NCBI GenBank assembly: GCA_004194705.1
Contig: SADC01000596.1
Span: forward strand, 61,691-125,690
Length of the DNA: 64,000 bases
Reading direction: 5' to 3'
Source of the DNA: Ditylenchus dipsaci
Taxonomy: Eukaryota > Nematoda > Chromadorea > Rhabditida > Anguinidae
Shown here: in pieces, positions 47,341 to 59,800 of the stretch
How positions within the stretch are numbered: position 1 is the stretch's first letter
How the letters are laid out: each line of letters starts with the position of its first letter
Notes under the pieces: model-generated
What the model was told of the DNA's origin: nothing
Database searches by the model: none
Seen by the model: only the letters and a program-made list of their open reading frames with translations
Translations under genes and position numbers: made by a program

Positions 47341-47496
47341 AATATTTGTTTATGAAACTGCCGTTAAACATAAGCAATTGTTGTCAAATTTCAAATTTCG
47401 ATCAAGACAGAAATCATTTGAATTTAAAAAAAATTAAATTGATTTTTTTAAATTTTTTTGTCTTAAGCGGAATTCGAAATTTGACAGCGATTTTTT

Positions 47497-47714
47497 GGCG
47501 TGCCTATGAAAGATAAATTAGAGAAATGCTCAATGAACTATTTTGATGAAAAAGACATTTGCTCAAATAAGGGTTTGCTCAAATAACCGATGTTATTTAG
47601 TAGGAAATCACTGAATAACATCGGTTATTTGAGCAAACCCTTATTTGAGCAAATGTCTTTTTCATCAAATAGTTCATTGAGAATTTCTCTAATTTAGCTT
47701 TTCATAGGCACGCC
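47497..47714. mobile_element. Young hAT-like MITE in left arm, 8-bp duplication
   Basis: Ends GGCGTGCCTATGAAAG and the inverse CTTTTCATAGGCACGCC; its arms are almost identical, hence young. GATTTTTT is duplicated (47489-47496, 47715-47722). The right arm has the unoccupied site near 53285. Confidence 0.85.
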
Positions 47715-47989
47715 GATTTTTTTTTGTTGGAGAACAATTTTATCAGCAAATCGATCACGCTGAACTCCAATGCGGTGTTAAAGATTGAGGGTTCTCTAGC
47801 AAAATGTGAGTTTCACGTCAAAATTGATTTCGAAGTTTTTTTGAGAGTCTTGCTGAACAATCCCTACGCGTCTTTTTATCATAATTCAAAAATGTTTCTG
47901 GCGCAAGTTTTTTTTGCTCTGTCGAATGACATACATAAAATACTAACAAAATGACGTTATCACAGTTTTCGTTGCGTTCTTAACACGTC

Positions 47990-49030
47990 AAATACCGGTT
48001 GTTACAACGTTTATTCAGATGCAGAATTTAACGCTGAGCACGCCTGTGTTATTAGTTTTTCAAAATTCGCACTTTGAATATGAGAAACGGCTCATTTTTG
48101 AAACCTTGTTTTTTGCGTTCTTAAGCTATCGTTAATTTTCATTTTTCTTATGATTTCTATAAACGTTTGTCTTTTTTTTTAATACCGTTGGAAAGCCCAG
48201 AATTAGAGCTTTCCAACGGTATATCCCAATGCCAAAAAATAATTCGGAAATATTGTACTACCAAAAAAAAAGGATGATTTTCGTCACTTTTTGTAATCGT
48301 AGTTTTTTGAACAAGAAAGCGAAATTTTTGCGATTGCAGAAATTCTTAAGTCTCTACTATAGCTCGAAGGAAGAGCAATTCAAATGCAACATTCTTGTGC
48401 AAAAAAGTAAAGTAAAACATGGCAGAAAACAGGCTTTCTTAGTGTTTAACAAGACTACCAAAAAAGTTCAAAAACGATTTTCACGTAAAACTATAATTTC
48501 GCTAGACAAACCTAGATTTTTGACATCAGATTCGTGTTTAGCATGGTCGATTTGCATATGAAACTGCCCTCAAGCTTACAACTTGCTGTGAAATTTCGAA
48601 TTCCGCAAATCTCGTATTTTTGAAGTTTAAATGTTTTTTGTCTTGAGAGGAATCGCAAAAAATTTCGCTTTCTTATTCTAAAAACTACGATTACAAAAAG
48701 TGACGAAGATCATTCTTTTTTGGTAGTACATTATTTCCGAATTATTTTTGCATTGGATATACCGTTGGAAAGCTCTAATTCTGGACTTTCGACGGTATTA
48801 AAAAAAAGATAAACGTTTGTAGAAATCATAAGAAAAATGAAAAATAACGATAGAACTAAAACCCAAAAAACAAGTTTTCAAAAATGAGCCTTTCTCATAT
48901 TCAAAGTGCGAATTTTGAAAACTAATAACACAGGCGTGCTCAGCGTTTAATTCTGCATCTGAATAAACCGTTGTAACAACCGGTATTTGACGTGTTAAAC
49001 ATAAACAAACTTTTCGAAAAAATGACATAA
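47990..49030. repeat. 1-kb palindrome nested in the left arm
   Basis: AACACGTCAAATACCGGTTG at 47984 pairs with CAACCGGTATTTGACGTGTT near 49000, centred near 48540. TACCGTTGGAAAGC and ATTCGCACTTTGAATATGAG mark both halves. The mirror image at 51985-53030 makes four related half-copies. Confidence 0.8.
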
Positions 49031-49050
49031 TTTTTTCTTTGAAGTAAAAG

Positions 49051-49790
49051 TAGAGTTGCTGATGGATAATTATCTGGACAATTATCCGGATAATTATCGG
49101 ATAATTATCCGGCTAATTATTCGTAATTAGCCGACCATATAAAATACGGCTAATTATAATTATGTTGCTCAGAATTAAATAGTTGTTCAAAATGTTGTTG
49201 TCCTGATATGGAACTTAGACTCGGTGTTATGGTTTTCCAAAATCATAACGTATATTTTGCCGTTATCAAAAATCAATGAAAGAATGTGTTGGGGAGAATT
49301 CGTATGGCTAAACCACACAATCTTGAACTGGGTCAAAATCAAGTTTTAACCACTTTTTTCGATATTTCAAGGGTTGATACGTGTAGAAAACATGTTTTAG
49401 GGCGCGGACGACCATTTTTAGAAAAAAAATTTGACCAAAAATCGACTTTTTGCCTTGGGGACCAAGTAAACCAACCTGAAAGGGTACGCCGACTATTCGA
49501 GAAGGAGCACACGTCAAACGCCGAAGAGGAAAAACGGAAGTGGAACAGAAATTGAGATAAACAAAATTTTTGCCGATATTGATTTATTCCTCGATGATTA
49601 TGATTGAACCGCCATGATATGAGTTGATATGTATTATAGTTGTCAATGAAGTTGGTTTATGTATAAATTCAAGGATTTAGGCAATTTTTGATCAAAATCA
49701 CCGATATAAAATCATAATTAGCTGGTTTTCGGCTAATTATGGATAATTATCCGGATAATTTTTAATTACCCGGCTAATTAAGCAACTCTA
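49051..49790. mobile_element. hAT-like element TAGAGTTGCT with GGATAATTATCC arrays
   Basis: Ends TAGAGTTGCT and AGCAACTCTA are flanked by the duplication AGTAAAAG (49043-49050, 49791-49798). Both ends carry ATTATCCGGATAATTATC repeats. The right arm keeps a single CTTTTACT at 51969-51976, the empty site. A frame at 49286-49555 inside it is not recognised. Confidence 0.85.
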
Positions 49791-50488
49791 AGTAAAAGGC
49801 TTTCATTGAATTGTCATAAATACTTGAATGATATCTCATTAGAAATCTGAGATTCAGGGCTGTCAGACTAAGACAATGAATAAAAAAATAGAATGCTTTC
49901 AAACAACCTTAAATAAATTTCTAGAAAATAGTGATTTTCTAAAAATGTTTTTTCTGGAAGTTTTGAACGAAACTTGAAAATCTAAAAACACAGCGTGATT
50001 TAGCACGTGTAATTTCACATCAAAAAACCGCATTCCAGCCAGTGTTTTACGTGTTAACTACTTATTTTGCGTAACAAGATAAAAGAAACAGCGCTAAATA
50101 GAATATACTATCCTAAACAATACCACAATAGAAGCCACTTTAAAGGTCAACTGAGTAAAACAGGTAAAAACCGAGTAGCACCAACTAGTCTTCCCTTTTC
50201 AAAGTACATTCACAATAAACAAAAATCCCGCACCAGACCCACTCCTTCACCCAAGCCCATCACTCGTGTTCACAATAAAATTTGAACTGGTCAAAAGTGA
50301 CGAAGTGCGAGGGTGTGTGCCGGTTTGAAGAGCTATTGGAGCATGCCTATAACTTCAAAAAATTCAAGTAGCTATATATTCTAGTAGCTTTAGGGGGGGG
50401 GTGGAGTTGTGAATATTTGAGTAGCGTCGAAGATACATTTCCAAACAGTTTGTGTATTAAATTTGAACTTTTTTCAAAAATACAAATA

Positions 50489-51281
50489 TTAGTTGGTGCA
50501 TAAGTTTTAAACCATACAAAAGACTTTTTTTGCAAAACGAAAATTTCTCTTATAACAAAATCCAAACAATAGGTTTGTAGCCCTGAATCTCCTCTTTCCA
50601 ATGGCATATTAACATAGCTTGATTATTCTGGATAACTCACCATTGGGTCCAAACACTTGTCTGGTCATTTTGAGAAGGTTACCCGCGTTTTCATCACTTT
50701 AACTGGTCAAATGTTTTATTGAATTTTGAGCGTCCGACAAAATTTTATCACCATGTTGTAGCGCAGCTCAAGAGCTACAACACCCATATTACAGAATGAT
50801 TTTGAAAATCTGAGTATTGAGATATGGCTTTTGGAAAAAATCATTTTCTTAAAAAATCACCAAAATCAGAAAAATTTGGCAAAAACTTGCGTTTTCGTCA
50901 TTTTTTCAAGAAAATGATTTTTTCCAAAAACCATATCTCAATACTCAGATTTTCAAAAATCATTCTGTAATTTGGGTGTTGTAGCTCTTGAGCTGCGCTA
51001 CAACATGGTGATAAAATTTGTCGTGACGCTCGAAATTCAATAAAACATGTGACCAGTTAAAGTGATGAAAACGCGGGTAACCTTCTCAAAATGACCAGAC
51101 AAGTGTTTGGAACCCAAATGGTGAGTTATCCAGAATAATCCAAGCTATGTTAAATATGCCATTGGAAAGAGGAGATTCAGGGCTACAAAACCTATGTTTT
51201 GGATTTTGTGTATAAGAGAAATTCGTTTTGCAAAAAAAGTCTTTTGTATTGGTTTAAAACTTATGCACCAACCTAATATTT
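50489..51281. mobile_element. Mariner-like foldback at the centre of the giant palindrome
   Basis: Ends TTAG(G)TTGGTGCATAAGTTTTAAACC and its inverse are flanked by TA within ATACAAATA/TATTTGTAT. The bases outside both ends are themselves inverse copies, so it lies at the symmetry centre of an older palindrome. It shares its sequence with 40632-41355. There is no transposase; the mariner assignment is from termini only. Confidence 0.75.
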
Positions 51282-54246
51282 GTATTTTTGAAAAAAGTTC
51301 AAATTTAATACACAAACTGTTTGGAAATGTATCTTCGACGCTACTCAAATATTCACATCTCCACCCCCCCCCCCAAAGCTACTAGAATATATAGCTACTT
51401 GAATTTTTTGAAAGTTATAGGCATGCTCACAAACAGCTCTCAAACCGGCACACACCCTCGCACTCGTCACTTTTTGACCAGTTCAAATTTTTTGTGAACA
51501 CGAGTGATGGGCTGGGTGAAGAGTGGGTCTGGGTGCGGAATTTTTGTTTATTGTGAATGTACTTTGAAAGGAAAGACTAGTTGTGCTACTCGGTTTTACC
51601 TGTTTTACTCAGTTGACCCTTTAAAGTGGCTTCTATTGTGTATGTGTTAGGATAGTATATTCTATTAGCGCTTTTTCTTTTATCTTGTTACGCAAAAATA
51701 AGTATTAACACGTAAAACGCTGGCTGTGAATGCGGTTTTTTTGACGTGAAATTACAACGTGCTAAATCACGCTGTTTTTTTAGATTTTCAAGTTTCGTTC
51801 AAAAAACTCCAGAAAAAACATTTTTAGAAAATCACTATTTTCTAGAAATTTTTATTAAGGTTGTTTGAAAGCATTTCTAATTTTTTTATTCATGTTTATG
51901 TTGACAGCCCTGAATCTCAGATTTCTAATGAGATATCATTGAAGTATTTATGACAATTCAATGAAAGCCTTTTACTTCAAAGAAAAATTATGTCATTTTC
52001 GAAAAGGTTGTTTTATGGTTAACACGTCAAATACCGGTTTGTTACAACGGTTTATTTAGATGCAGAATTTAACGCTGAGCACGCCTTTGGTGTTTTTAGT
52101 TTTTCAAAATTCGCACTTTAATATGAAAACGGCTCATTTTTGAAAACTTGTTTTTGGGGTTTAGTTCTATCGTTATTTTTCATTTTCTTATGATTCTATA
52201 AACTTTGTCTTTTTTTTTAATACCGTCGGAAAGCCCAGAATTAGAGCTTTCAACGCGTATATCCCAATGCCAAAAAAATTCCGAAGTATTGTACTACCAA
52301 CAAACAAGAAGATTTCGTCACTTTTTGTAAATCGTAGTTTTTTTGAATAAGAAAGCGAAATTTTTTGCGATTCCGCTCAAGACAAAAACATTTAAACTTC
52401 AAAAATATGAGATTTGCGGAATTCGAAATTTCACAGCAGTTGTAAGCTTTGAGGGCAGTTTCATAGCAAATCGACAGCTAAACACGATTCGGATGTCAAA
52501 ATCTAGTTTGTCTAGCGAAATTATAGTTTTACGTGAAGAATCGTTTTAGAACTTTTTTGGTAGCTTGTAAACACTAAGAAAGCCTGTTTTCTTGCCATGT
52601 TTTTACTTCACTGTTTTTGCACAAGAAGTTCCATTTGAATTGCTCTTTCCTTCGAGCTATATTAGAGACTCAAGAATTTCTACAATCGCAAAAAAAATTC
52701 GCTTCTTATTCAAAAATACACAATTACAAAAAATGACGAAAATCATCATTTTTTGTAGTACAATATTTCGAATTAATTTTGGCATTGGGATATACCGTTG
52801 GAAAGCTCTAATTCTGGCTTTGCAACGGTATTAAAAAAAGAACAAACGTTATAGAAATCATAAGAAAAATGAAAATAACGATAGCTTAAAAACGCAAAAA
52901 ACAAGGTTTCAAAAATTGAGCCGTTCTCATATTCAAAGTGCGAATTTTGAAAAAACTAAAAACAAGGCGTGCTCAGCGTAAATTCTGCATCGAATAAACC
53001 GTTGGTAACAACCCTATTTACGTGTTAAGAACGCAAACGAAAACTGTGATAACGTCATTTTGTTATATTTTATGTATGTCATTCGACAGAGCCAAAAAAC
53101 TGCGCCAGAAACATTTTCGAATTATGATAAAAAGACGCCGTAGGGATTGTTCAGCAAGACTCTCAAAAAAAAAGCTTCGAAATCAATTTTGACGTGAAAC
53201 TCGCATTTTGCCAGAGAACCCTCAATCTTTGACCACCGCATTGGAGTTCAGCTGATCGATTTTGCTGATAAAATTTTTCTCCAACATAAAAAATCCGCTG
53301 TCAAATTTCGAATTCCGCTTAAGACAAAAAAATTTAAAAAAATCAATTTAATTTTTTTAAATTCAAATGATTTCTGTCTTGATCGAATTTGAAATTGACA
53401 ACAATTGCTTATGTTTACGGCAGTTTCGTATAACAAAATATTAGGTTGATCCAAAATTGTGAGACTTAAACGGCGTAAATTTTTTTTCGAAATTTTTTTT
53501 CGTTCATAAGACTTAGGAATGTTATGTGTTTACACATTTTAATCATTTTTAATACAAGATTTTTTGGTATAAAAATGTTTGAATCATATTTTTAACTTGG
53601 CCCCAAGGCTGATTCTTTTCATTTATTTTTAATCAGCTTGGAGACCAAGATGAATTTTTTTTCAAACATTTTGTACCAAAAAAAATTTTTGTCGTCTAAA
53701 AGTGATTAAACATGTGTAAACAAAGAAATTTCTAAGTCTTTTGAAAACGAAAAAAAAATTTCGAAAAAAAAAAATTACGCGCGTTAGTCTCCACCAAAAA
53801 CTCACAGCTATTCTAGTCCGGAATATCTTGATTATTTCGATTTGCCGGCTTTTAAATTTAAGTTAAAAAAGTGTCGGACCCTAGTTGGATTGAACTTTTT
53901 GGGTGATCACGTGGAGAAGCGTCGACTGTATAAGTTAAATAAAAACTCTTCACTTTTACTTTATTAAGCCTACGTATTGTTTTTTTTGATTTCGATTTTA
54001 AAGACGTTTCCAGTGCCTATAAAAATGTTTTGACTATACTACAATCTTTTAAAATTCTTGAATAAATATACCAATTCATAGAAAAAAAGTTTAACATCAA
54101 CAACCTCACCAGAACTTCTCTGTTATTCCTCAAAATGCACTGAATACAAAACAATAAAAAAACTTACTCTTTCTTAATTGAAGCAAAAGACAGAGTTGAG
54201 CATGTTGATTAGTAACCGCTGAAACTAACTGAGTGAGTGGGAATAG

Positions 54247-54595
54247 AGGTGTCCCTCTATATTTGATTACTATATTTTGTCTAAAAGTAGCTTGAAGGCT
54301 GGATTTTCTATATTAAGAAGGGGTTAAATAGGCTTCAATGGTCCGATTGATTGGTGCTTTTTTTTTGTTTTTAACCACCCTCTTTGGTGGGCTACTATTA
54401 GAAGAAGAGGGAGAGAGGGCGAAATTTGCTCTAAATGGCCGATTTGAAAAAGGTTGACTTCTAAGGTCAACATGACTACCGCATTTTTACTAATAGCTCA
54501 CATGTCAGGTTATTTTCGAATACCCTTCTGGGGGTGTCCATTATTAGAGACTGTCAAACTATTGGAGACTGTTCGAGCTATTGAGATAAAACGGT
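54247..54595. repeat. Right-arm-only segment with degenerate CCGTAT-type end
   Basis: It interrupts the pairing between GGGAATAGA and ATGAGGCC, which are adjacent in the left arm near 46340. The right border TTGAGATAAAACGG|TA resembles a CCGTAT terminus, while the left border does not. It is probably a truncated MITE. Confidence 0.5.
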
Positions 54596-56146
54596 ATAAT
54601 AAGATGCCAATGAGGCCATGTCCGACTCTGTAAATTGCGGTGAATTTTCGGTATGGCTGACCTTTTGCATGAAAATCATTTTTAAATGACTGAAGTGCTT
54701 AAAAAATATTGCTTGATCGTTTAGAGGCCTTTCAACCCCGTCACTTTCTTGTTGAGATTCGACCCCCCCCCCCCCAAATTTCAAAAAATTTTGCTTTGTC
54801 CCTCTGTTTTTGTTGTGATTATTTATTTTTTTTGCGATTATGCTTAGCAAAAATTGACTAGCGTGTTTAGAAATGCTCAAACACGAGTTTTTTAGCATTT
54901 TAAGTCTGTAAACATACGCTGGCAAACCCTTGACAAGACTGAGCCTTAATTTTTACAAAAATAACAGGGAGGTCAAGCAATTTTTTTGACTTTGGGGGGG
55001 GGGTTGGTCTTAATGTTCTATGTTGAAAAAGGTACTTTATCTAATTTTTGTTACAACTTTAATACAGTGGACGCTCGACATATCATAACCATAGGTGTCC
55101 AAATTTTCAAATTTGTACGGCATCCCGTCCGCCGTCCCGTCCTTACGTCAAAATTGGGCCGGCCGGATCGTTGCCGGCCGTCCGCCAATTACGTCCATGA
55201 TTTAAAATTTTGCGCCGGCTGGCCCACAGCCGGCCGAAACCCGGCCGTCCTGGACGGGCCCGGCTGACGGCTGAACCACTATGATCATAATTTGATTGTA
55301 ACCATAAATCTCTATATAAACATAATTTTTTTTTGACTTAGATGTCTGAACTAAATTTAGCCAAAATACTCTCGATATAACATAATTGATTGTAACATAA
55401 AATCTCGATATAACATAATTTTGTCCGGATCCAGCTAGCAAATCGACTCTCCTATAATATAATCGTAGAAAATTGTGAAAGTAATTTTGTCCTGCAAGAC
55501 AAGTTTTCTTTTTTGTGAGCTTTTTGGGGCGAAACTTGTTCTGTCACAGATTCACTTTGGTCTGTCAAAAGATTCACTCTTATCTGTAACAGATATGATT
55601 CTCGACACGAAATCCACAATTTTTATTATTTTGTATCGTGAAATTTTCTTTTCACTTACTGGAAATCATGTTTAAATGACTCTTGAGTAATTTTTATGTG
55701 CTTAAAACGATAAGACAGTCATTTTTGACACTTTTCCACATAAAGAATCGATTTTGAAAAAAAAAATCTTTTGACCAAAATCTGCTTTTTTGACTTGGAG
55801 ACCAAGGTAAGCCACCAAAAAAAAGGTACTTCAATACCCCTAAGTCACTAAAAAAAGAATTGAAACAAAGTTTGTTAACTGGGGCCTACGCATAAAAAAC
55901 CTGGTATGCATACATTTTTATGCATCCAGAGTCACTTTCGAGTGATTTGCGTCAAGGTAGGTGGGGTGTGCATCTCAACTCCATGCCCTAAGCCCCTGCG
56001 CCCCGAAGGTGCGCACGGGGCTTGATTGTTAGAGATGCGCGCACTCACTTACCTCAGACTTAATTCCGAGCAAGACTCTTGATTGAAAATGCATAAGTGG
56101 CTCTTTTGCCAAGCTCCAGTGACCAAAACAGGGTAGAATACCTTAA

Positions 56147-56371
56147 AGGAGCATGCCCGTGCGTTTCAAAAGTTAAGGCGGGGACAGCAATTTTTTTTGA
56201 AAGTTCTATTTTTCACTCGTTTGCGTCAATCTAATATTAATGACCCTACACTACTTTTAAAAACTAGGCAGAAAACTTAAAAAATCTGAATGCGTATGCA
56301 TGTAAAACTTGATCGAGAAAGAAAAAAAGTGCTGGTCCCGCCTTTTCGCCGTGTCGGGCACGGATGCCCCT
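56147..56371. mobile_element. TTAA-flanked MITE in the right arm
   Basis: AGGAGCATGCCCGTGC and the inverse GGGCACGGATGCCCCT are flanked by TTAA (56143-56146, 56372-56375). The left arm keeps the single site GTATTAAGG (TTAA 44625-44628). Same terminal family as 25984/29689. Confidence 0.85.
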
Positions 56372-56887
56372 TTAATACAAGTGGATTTACCTTGGTCCCC
56401 CAAGGCAAAAAGTCATTTTTTTTGTCAAAAATTGTTTTTTCAAAAAATCAATTTTTTATTTGCAAAGTATCACAAAATAACTTGCTTATCGTTTTGATCA
56501 CATAAAAGTTAGTTAGGAGTCATTTAACCATGATTTTAAATAAGTGAAAAATGCGCCCCCTAGCGAAATAAGTTCCCATTGTTGTTTACATTTTTTATTT
56601 TTGTTTCGTGAAATATTTTGTTTCAGTAAAATGGCAAAGCTTAAATTGTTTTACCCCGTCCAATTATTCATTCACCCCGTCAAATTGTAATGATGTGTTC
56701 TTATCTCAAAAAGTTTTCATTTTTTTTAAACGTTTTCACATCAAAATTTAGCCCTGTATCTCAGTTCTTTGACAAGCTATCAAGTGACTTACTGAAATTT
56801 CGAAAAAAAAATTTTCCTTCTTTTTTACGTCTTTCACTCACGTTGAAGCAAAAATTTAGGTTGCAGCTTATTTGATAAAGACTAGCA

Positions 56888-59800
56888 ATGAATAAACTGA
56901 TATTTGAACCGCAAGAGTATGCTCGTCTCTACAATTGCAACCATTTTCACATTGAAGAAGTAGCTATAGAAAAGCGTCAACATTTCTACAAGCCGGTTTT
57001 ACTCATCACTTTGGCCACTATTACAATGTTTGTTTAGTTTCAATTAAATATTCGAACTTGAAATTCGCTCCTTAGCCGGACTTCCATCTGTACTTATTTA
57101 TGAGATTTTTATTTATCTGAAACTCAAATCTTATGATTTTTCAGAATTTTGGTTAAAAATTTCAATTTTTGGACCACAAATACATTTTTTGCGAAAATAC
57201 CACCCCTCCCCTCCCGTCCTCAATAATTTTTAGGCTTAGGAATTAGGCTTAGCCCTTGAGGCACGTCCCAATGAGTGCAATGTAGAGTGCGATGTAAATT
57301 GCAAAAAACGGCTGTAAATTTTTTTTCGGCCGAACATTTTTTCTTTTTTTTTATCATTTTTGTAGCTGAGATGTAGGGCTACGCACTAAAAAAAATTTCA
57401 GCTACATATCGCTGAAAATTTGTTGATAAAAATGCGTTTATTTGCACTCTACATCGCACTCTACATTGCACTCATTTAGTGAGCTGTAGAGTGCAAATAA
57501 ACGCATTTTTTATCAAGACTTTCTCAGTGATATATGACTGGAAAATTTTTTATTTTGTATCTTTAAATCTCAGCTACAAAATAGTTCGGCCGAGAAAAAA
57601 ATCTACAGCCGTTCAGGCCCAAACAAGTCAAAAAAAAATCGCTCACTCATTGGGGACTTAGCTTTAGGCTTAGGCTTTAGGCCCTAGGCATTAGATTCAG
57701 GCCCTAGCATTAGGTAATAATTTCAGCATTTCTCCAAAAAAAGTTAGGTAAGTATCAAAAATTTTTAAGACATGAAATTATTAAGGGGGGGGTATATTAC
57801 AGCAGCTTTTTGAGAGGGGGGGGGCGGATTTGTGCATATTTCAGTAGGGTCGCAAATTGTTTCAGTTTAGATTTTGTATGTGCCCTGCAAACTTTCGATT
57901 CACAAGCACAGGGCGAACTCTTGCTACAAGATTTTGCTTTTTATGAGCATTGCAAATGTTTGTAATGTCTGTCTGTTGGGCTATGTGAACGGCTATTTGT
58001 CTTTAGTAGGCGCTGTGTTTTGCTCTTCTCCTACTTTTTCGTATGTGGTTGGCTGTGTCGCATTATGTGAGTCATTTTTATTTACACCCATTTTATTTAT
58101 TAACAATTTAGTCTTTATTTTATTTACCGGAACGACCAAAAGTTCGTGGTCTGACACTTTTTAAATTTTTCATTTTTGAAGTCTTTTATCAATTCTGTTT
58201 TTACTGTCTGGTGTTAAATGATGTGAAAATTCCGATTCTGCTGATCATTTTGAAAAAAAATAAATTACAAGATTAAGACACCTGATTTTGAAACAGGGGT
58301 CACCATACCGAGTGATTAATAAAAACCCAACATTTGATTCTTCGGTAAATTGAGTATTCTTACAATATTTAAGACCTGACTGTCAAAAGAGAATCGATAA
58401 AAAAAACTGAAAAACTTAGGTTAAAAAAGAGTCTGACCACAGGCGGGAACGAACTTTGATGAAGTTTTGAGTAAAAAATAAAGATTATTGACTCAAGTTC
58501 ATACTGAGTTCAGATTAAGATTTTATTCCACAAATTGATGTTTGAATTAGGAAACCTGTAATTCGATTTGAGGTTCAAGCCATATCATTATATGTTTCGA
58601 TTTAAGCACTGTGGGCTATTGAGACCGTAGCTGAAATAATCTTGTCTTTGAATCGATGTTTAGTCATGATGTCGGCAAGGCTGGAGGCGAAACTCTTTTA
58701 ACGGTAAATTTTCAAAAGTAAAAAAAAACTTTTGTACTTTCTGTAAAAAAAAAAAGCTAATGCACTCAAGTAGTCGAATGAAAGTTTATTAGTGCAAAAA
58801 TATTTTAATTGTCGGATAAAACTTTTATATCCCGACGGAAATTTAGTAGTCAAGGGGAGTTTAGTAGGGGGATAAAAAGTTGGAAGTCTAGAATAACACT
58901 GGAATAGGATTTGATCGGGGATTAGAGGAAGGTTTGGTTTACAATCGAATATAGCTAATGTGATACTTTCTCTTATATGTCGGCACCCACCCAGTTCAAA
59001 ATCGGGTTTTTGGCATTGTGTTTTGACCGATTTTCTGGAAAGTGCTTTTTATCAAATTACAAGCTTTTTGTAACCAGTGAAATGCGTTACAAAATTGAAT
59101 CAAATTGAATTGTAGCCCATAAATATCTGAATTATTGCCCCTATTTTGTTTTTTTCTGAAATTTATTACCGAAAAAGGGGCAAGAATACAGATTTTACTG
59201 GCAACATTTTAGTTACATCCTACAAATTTAGGGTAACTTGCCTAAAAGCAGTCTTCAAAAAAATAAATCGAAATCACAATGCTAAAAAACACGATTTATA
59301 ATTAGTGGTTAGGGCGGGAGGGGGGGGGAGTGTGCTAGGTTGCCGATGTATTGGAGAAAATACCATAATGTGTCTAATAGAAGTACCTAATCTCCTAAAA
59401 ATCTTGAAATTGTAAATCAAAAATGTCCTAAACTTTGAAATATCGGTCAAAAATAGGTGAGGCTTAAGTGAGAAGAGTCTTAGGTGTGGAAATAGGTAAG
59501 GCGTAGGCTTATATTAAAAAAGGGCTCCTATTACAGCCCCTTTTCGATTAAGTGTTACCCCAAAAGAATTGTCCCCATTAGGGTCCGACACTTTTTTTAT
59601 CCCGGATTTAGAATGCTTTTTGCCAGTGGTCTTTGGTTGGAGGATTCCGAGGATTCCAACTTTTCGATCTTTTTTGTGAATAAAAATAGTTTGGCCGAAA
59701 AGAGCCACGCCTCTCGATTAAGTGTGGCCCTTTTTCAAAAAAAAAAGTTCCGGAGCATAGAGTGGTGCAAGTAAATCAGCCGATTTGAAATGCATAGAAT

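Larger units (their letters stand above)
44186..56564. repeat. Giant 12.4-kb imperfect palindrome
   Basis: The outer ends are GCTAGGGGGCGCATTTTTCAC (44186) and its inverse, ending TAGC at 56564. The arms pair in order: 44186-44360 with 56390-56564; 44613-44905 with 55870-56142; 44918-45490 with 55290-55865; 45530-45840 with 55020-55285; 45930-46330 with 54600-55010; 46360-46680 with 53925-54245; 46980-47496 with 53285-53825; 47723-49050 with 51977-53285; 49791-50485 with 51285-51976. The centre is near 50875. Pairing is interrupted by insertions in one arm and by small indels. No gene is recognised inside. Confidence 0.9.

Noticed and set aside
48229..48561. 110-residue basic frame in the left arm
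   Set aside because: It lies across the loop of the nested 1-kb palindrome, and the mirror copy at 52300-52550 does not preserve it.
44186..56564. Giant palindrome as a chimeric read or missed adapter
   Set aside because: Clean insertions with duplications in only one arm, and empty sites in the other, cannot arise from two reads of the same strand pair. It still deserves confirmation with spanning reads.
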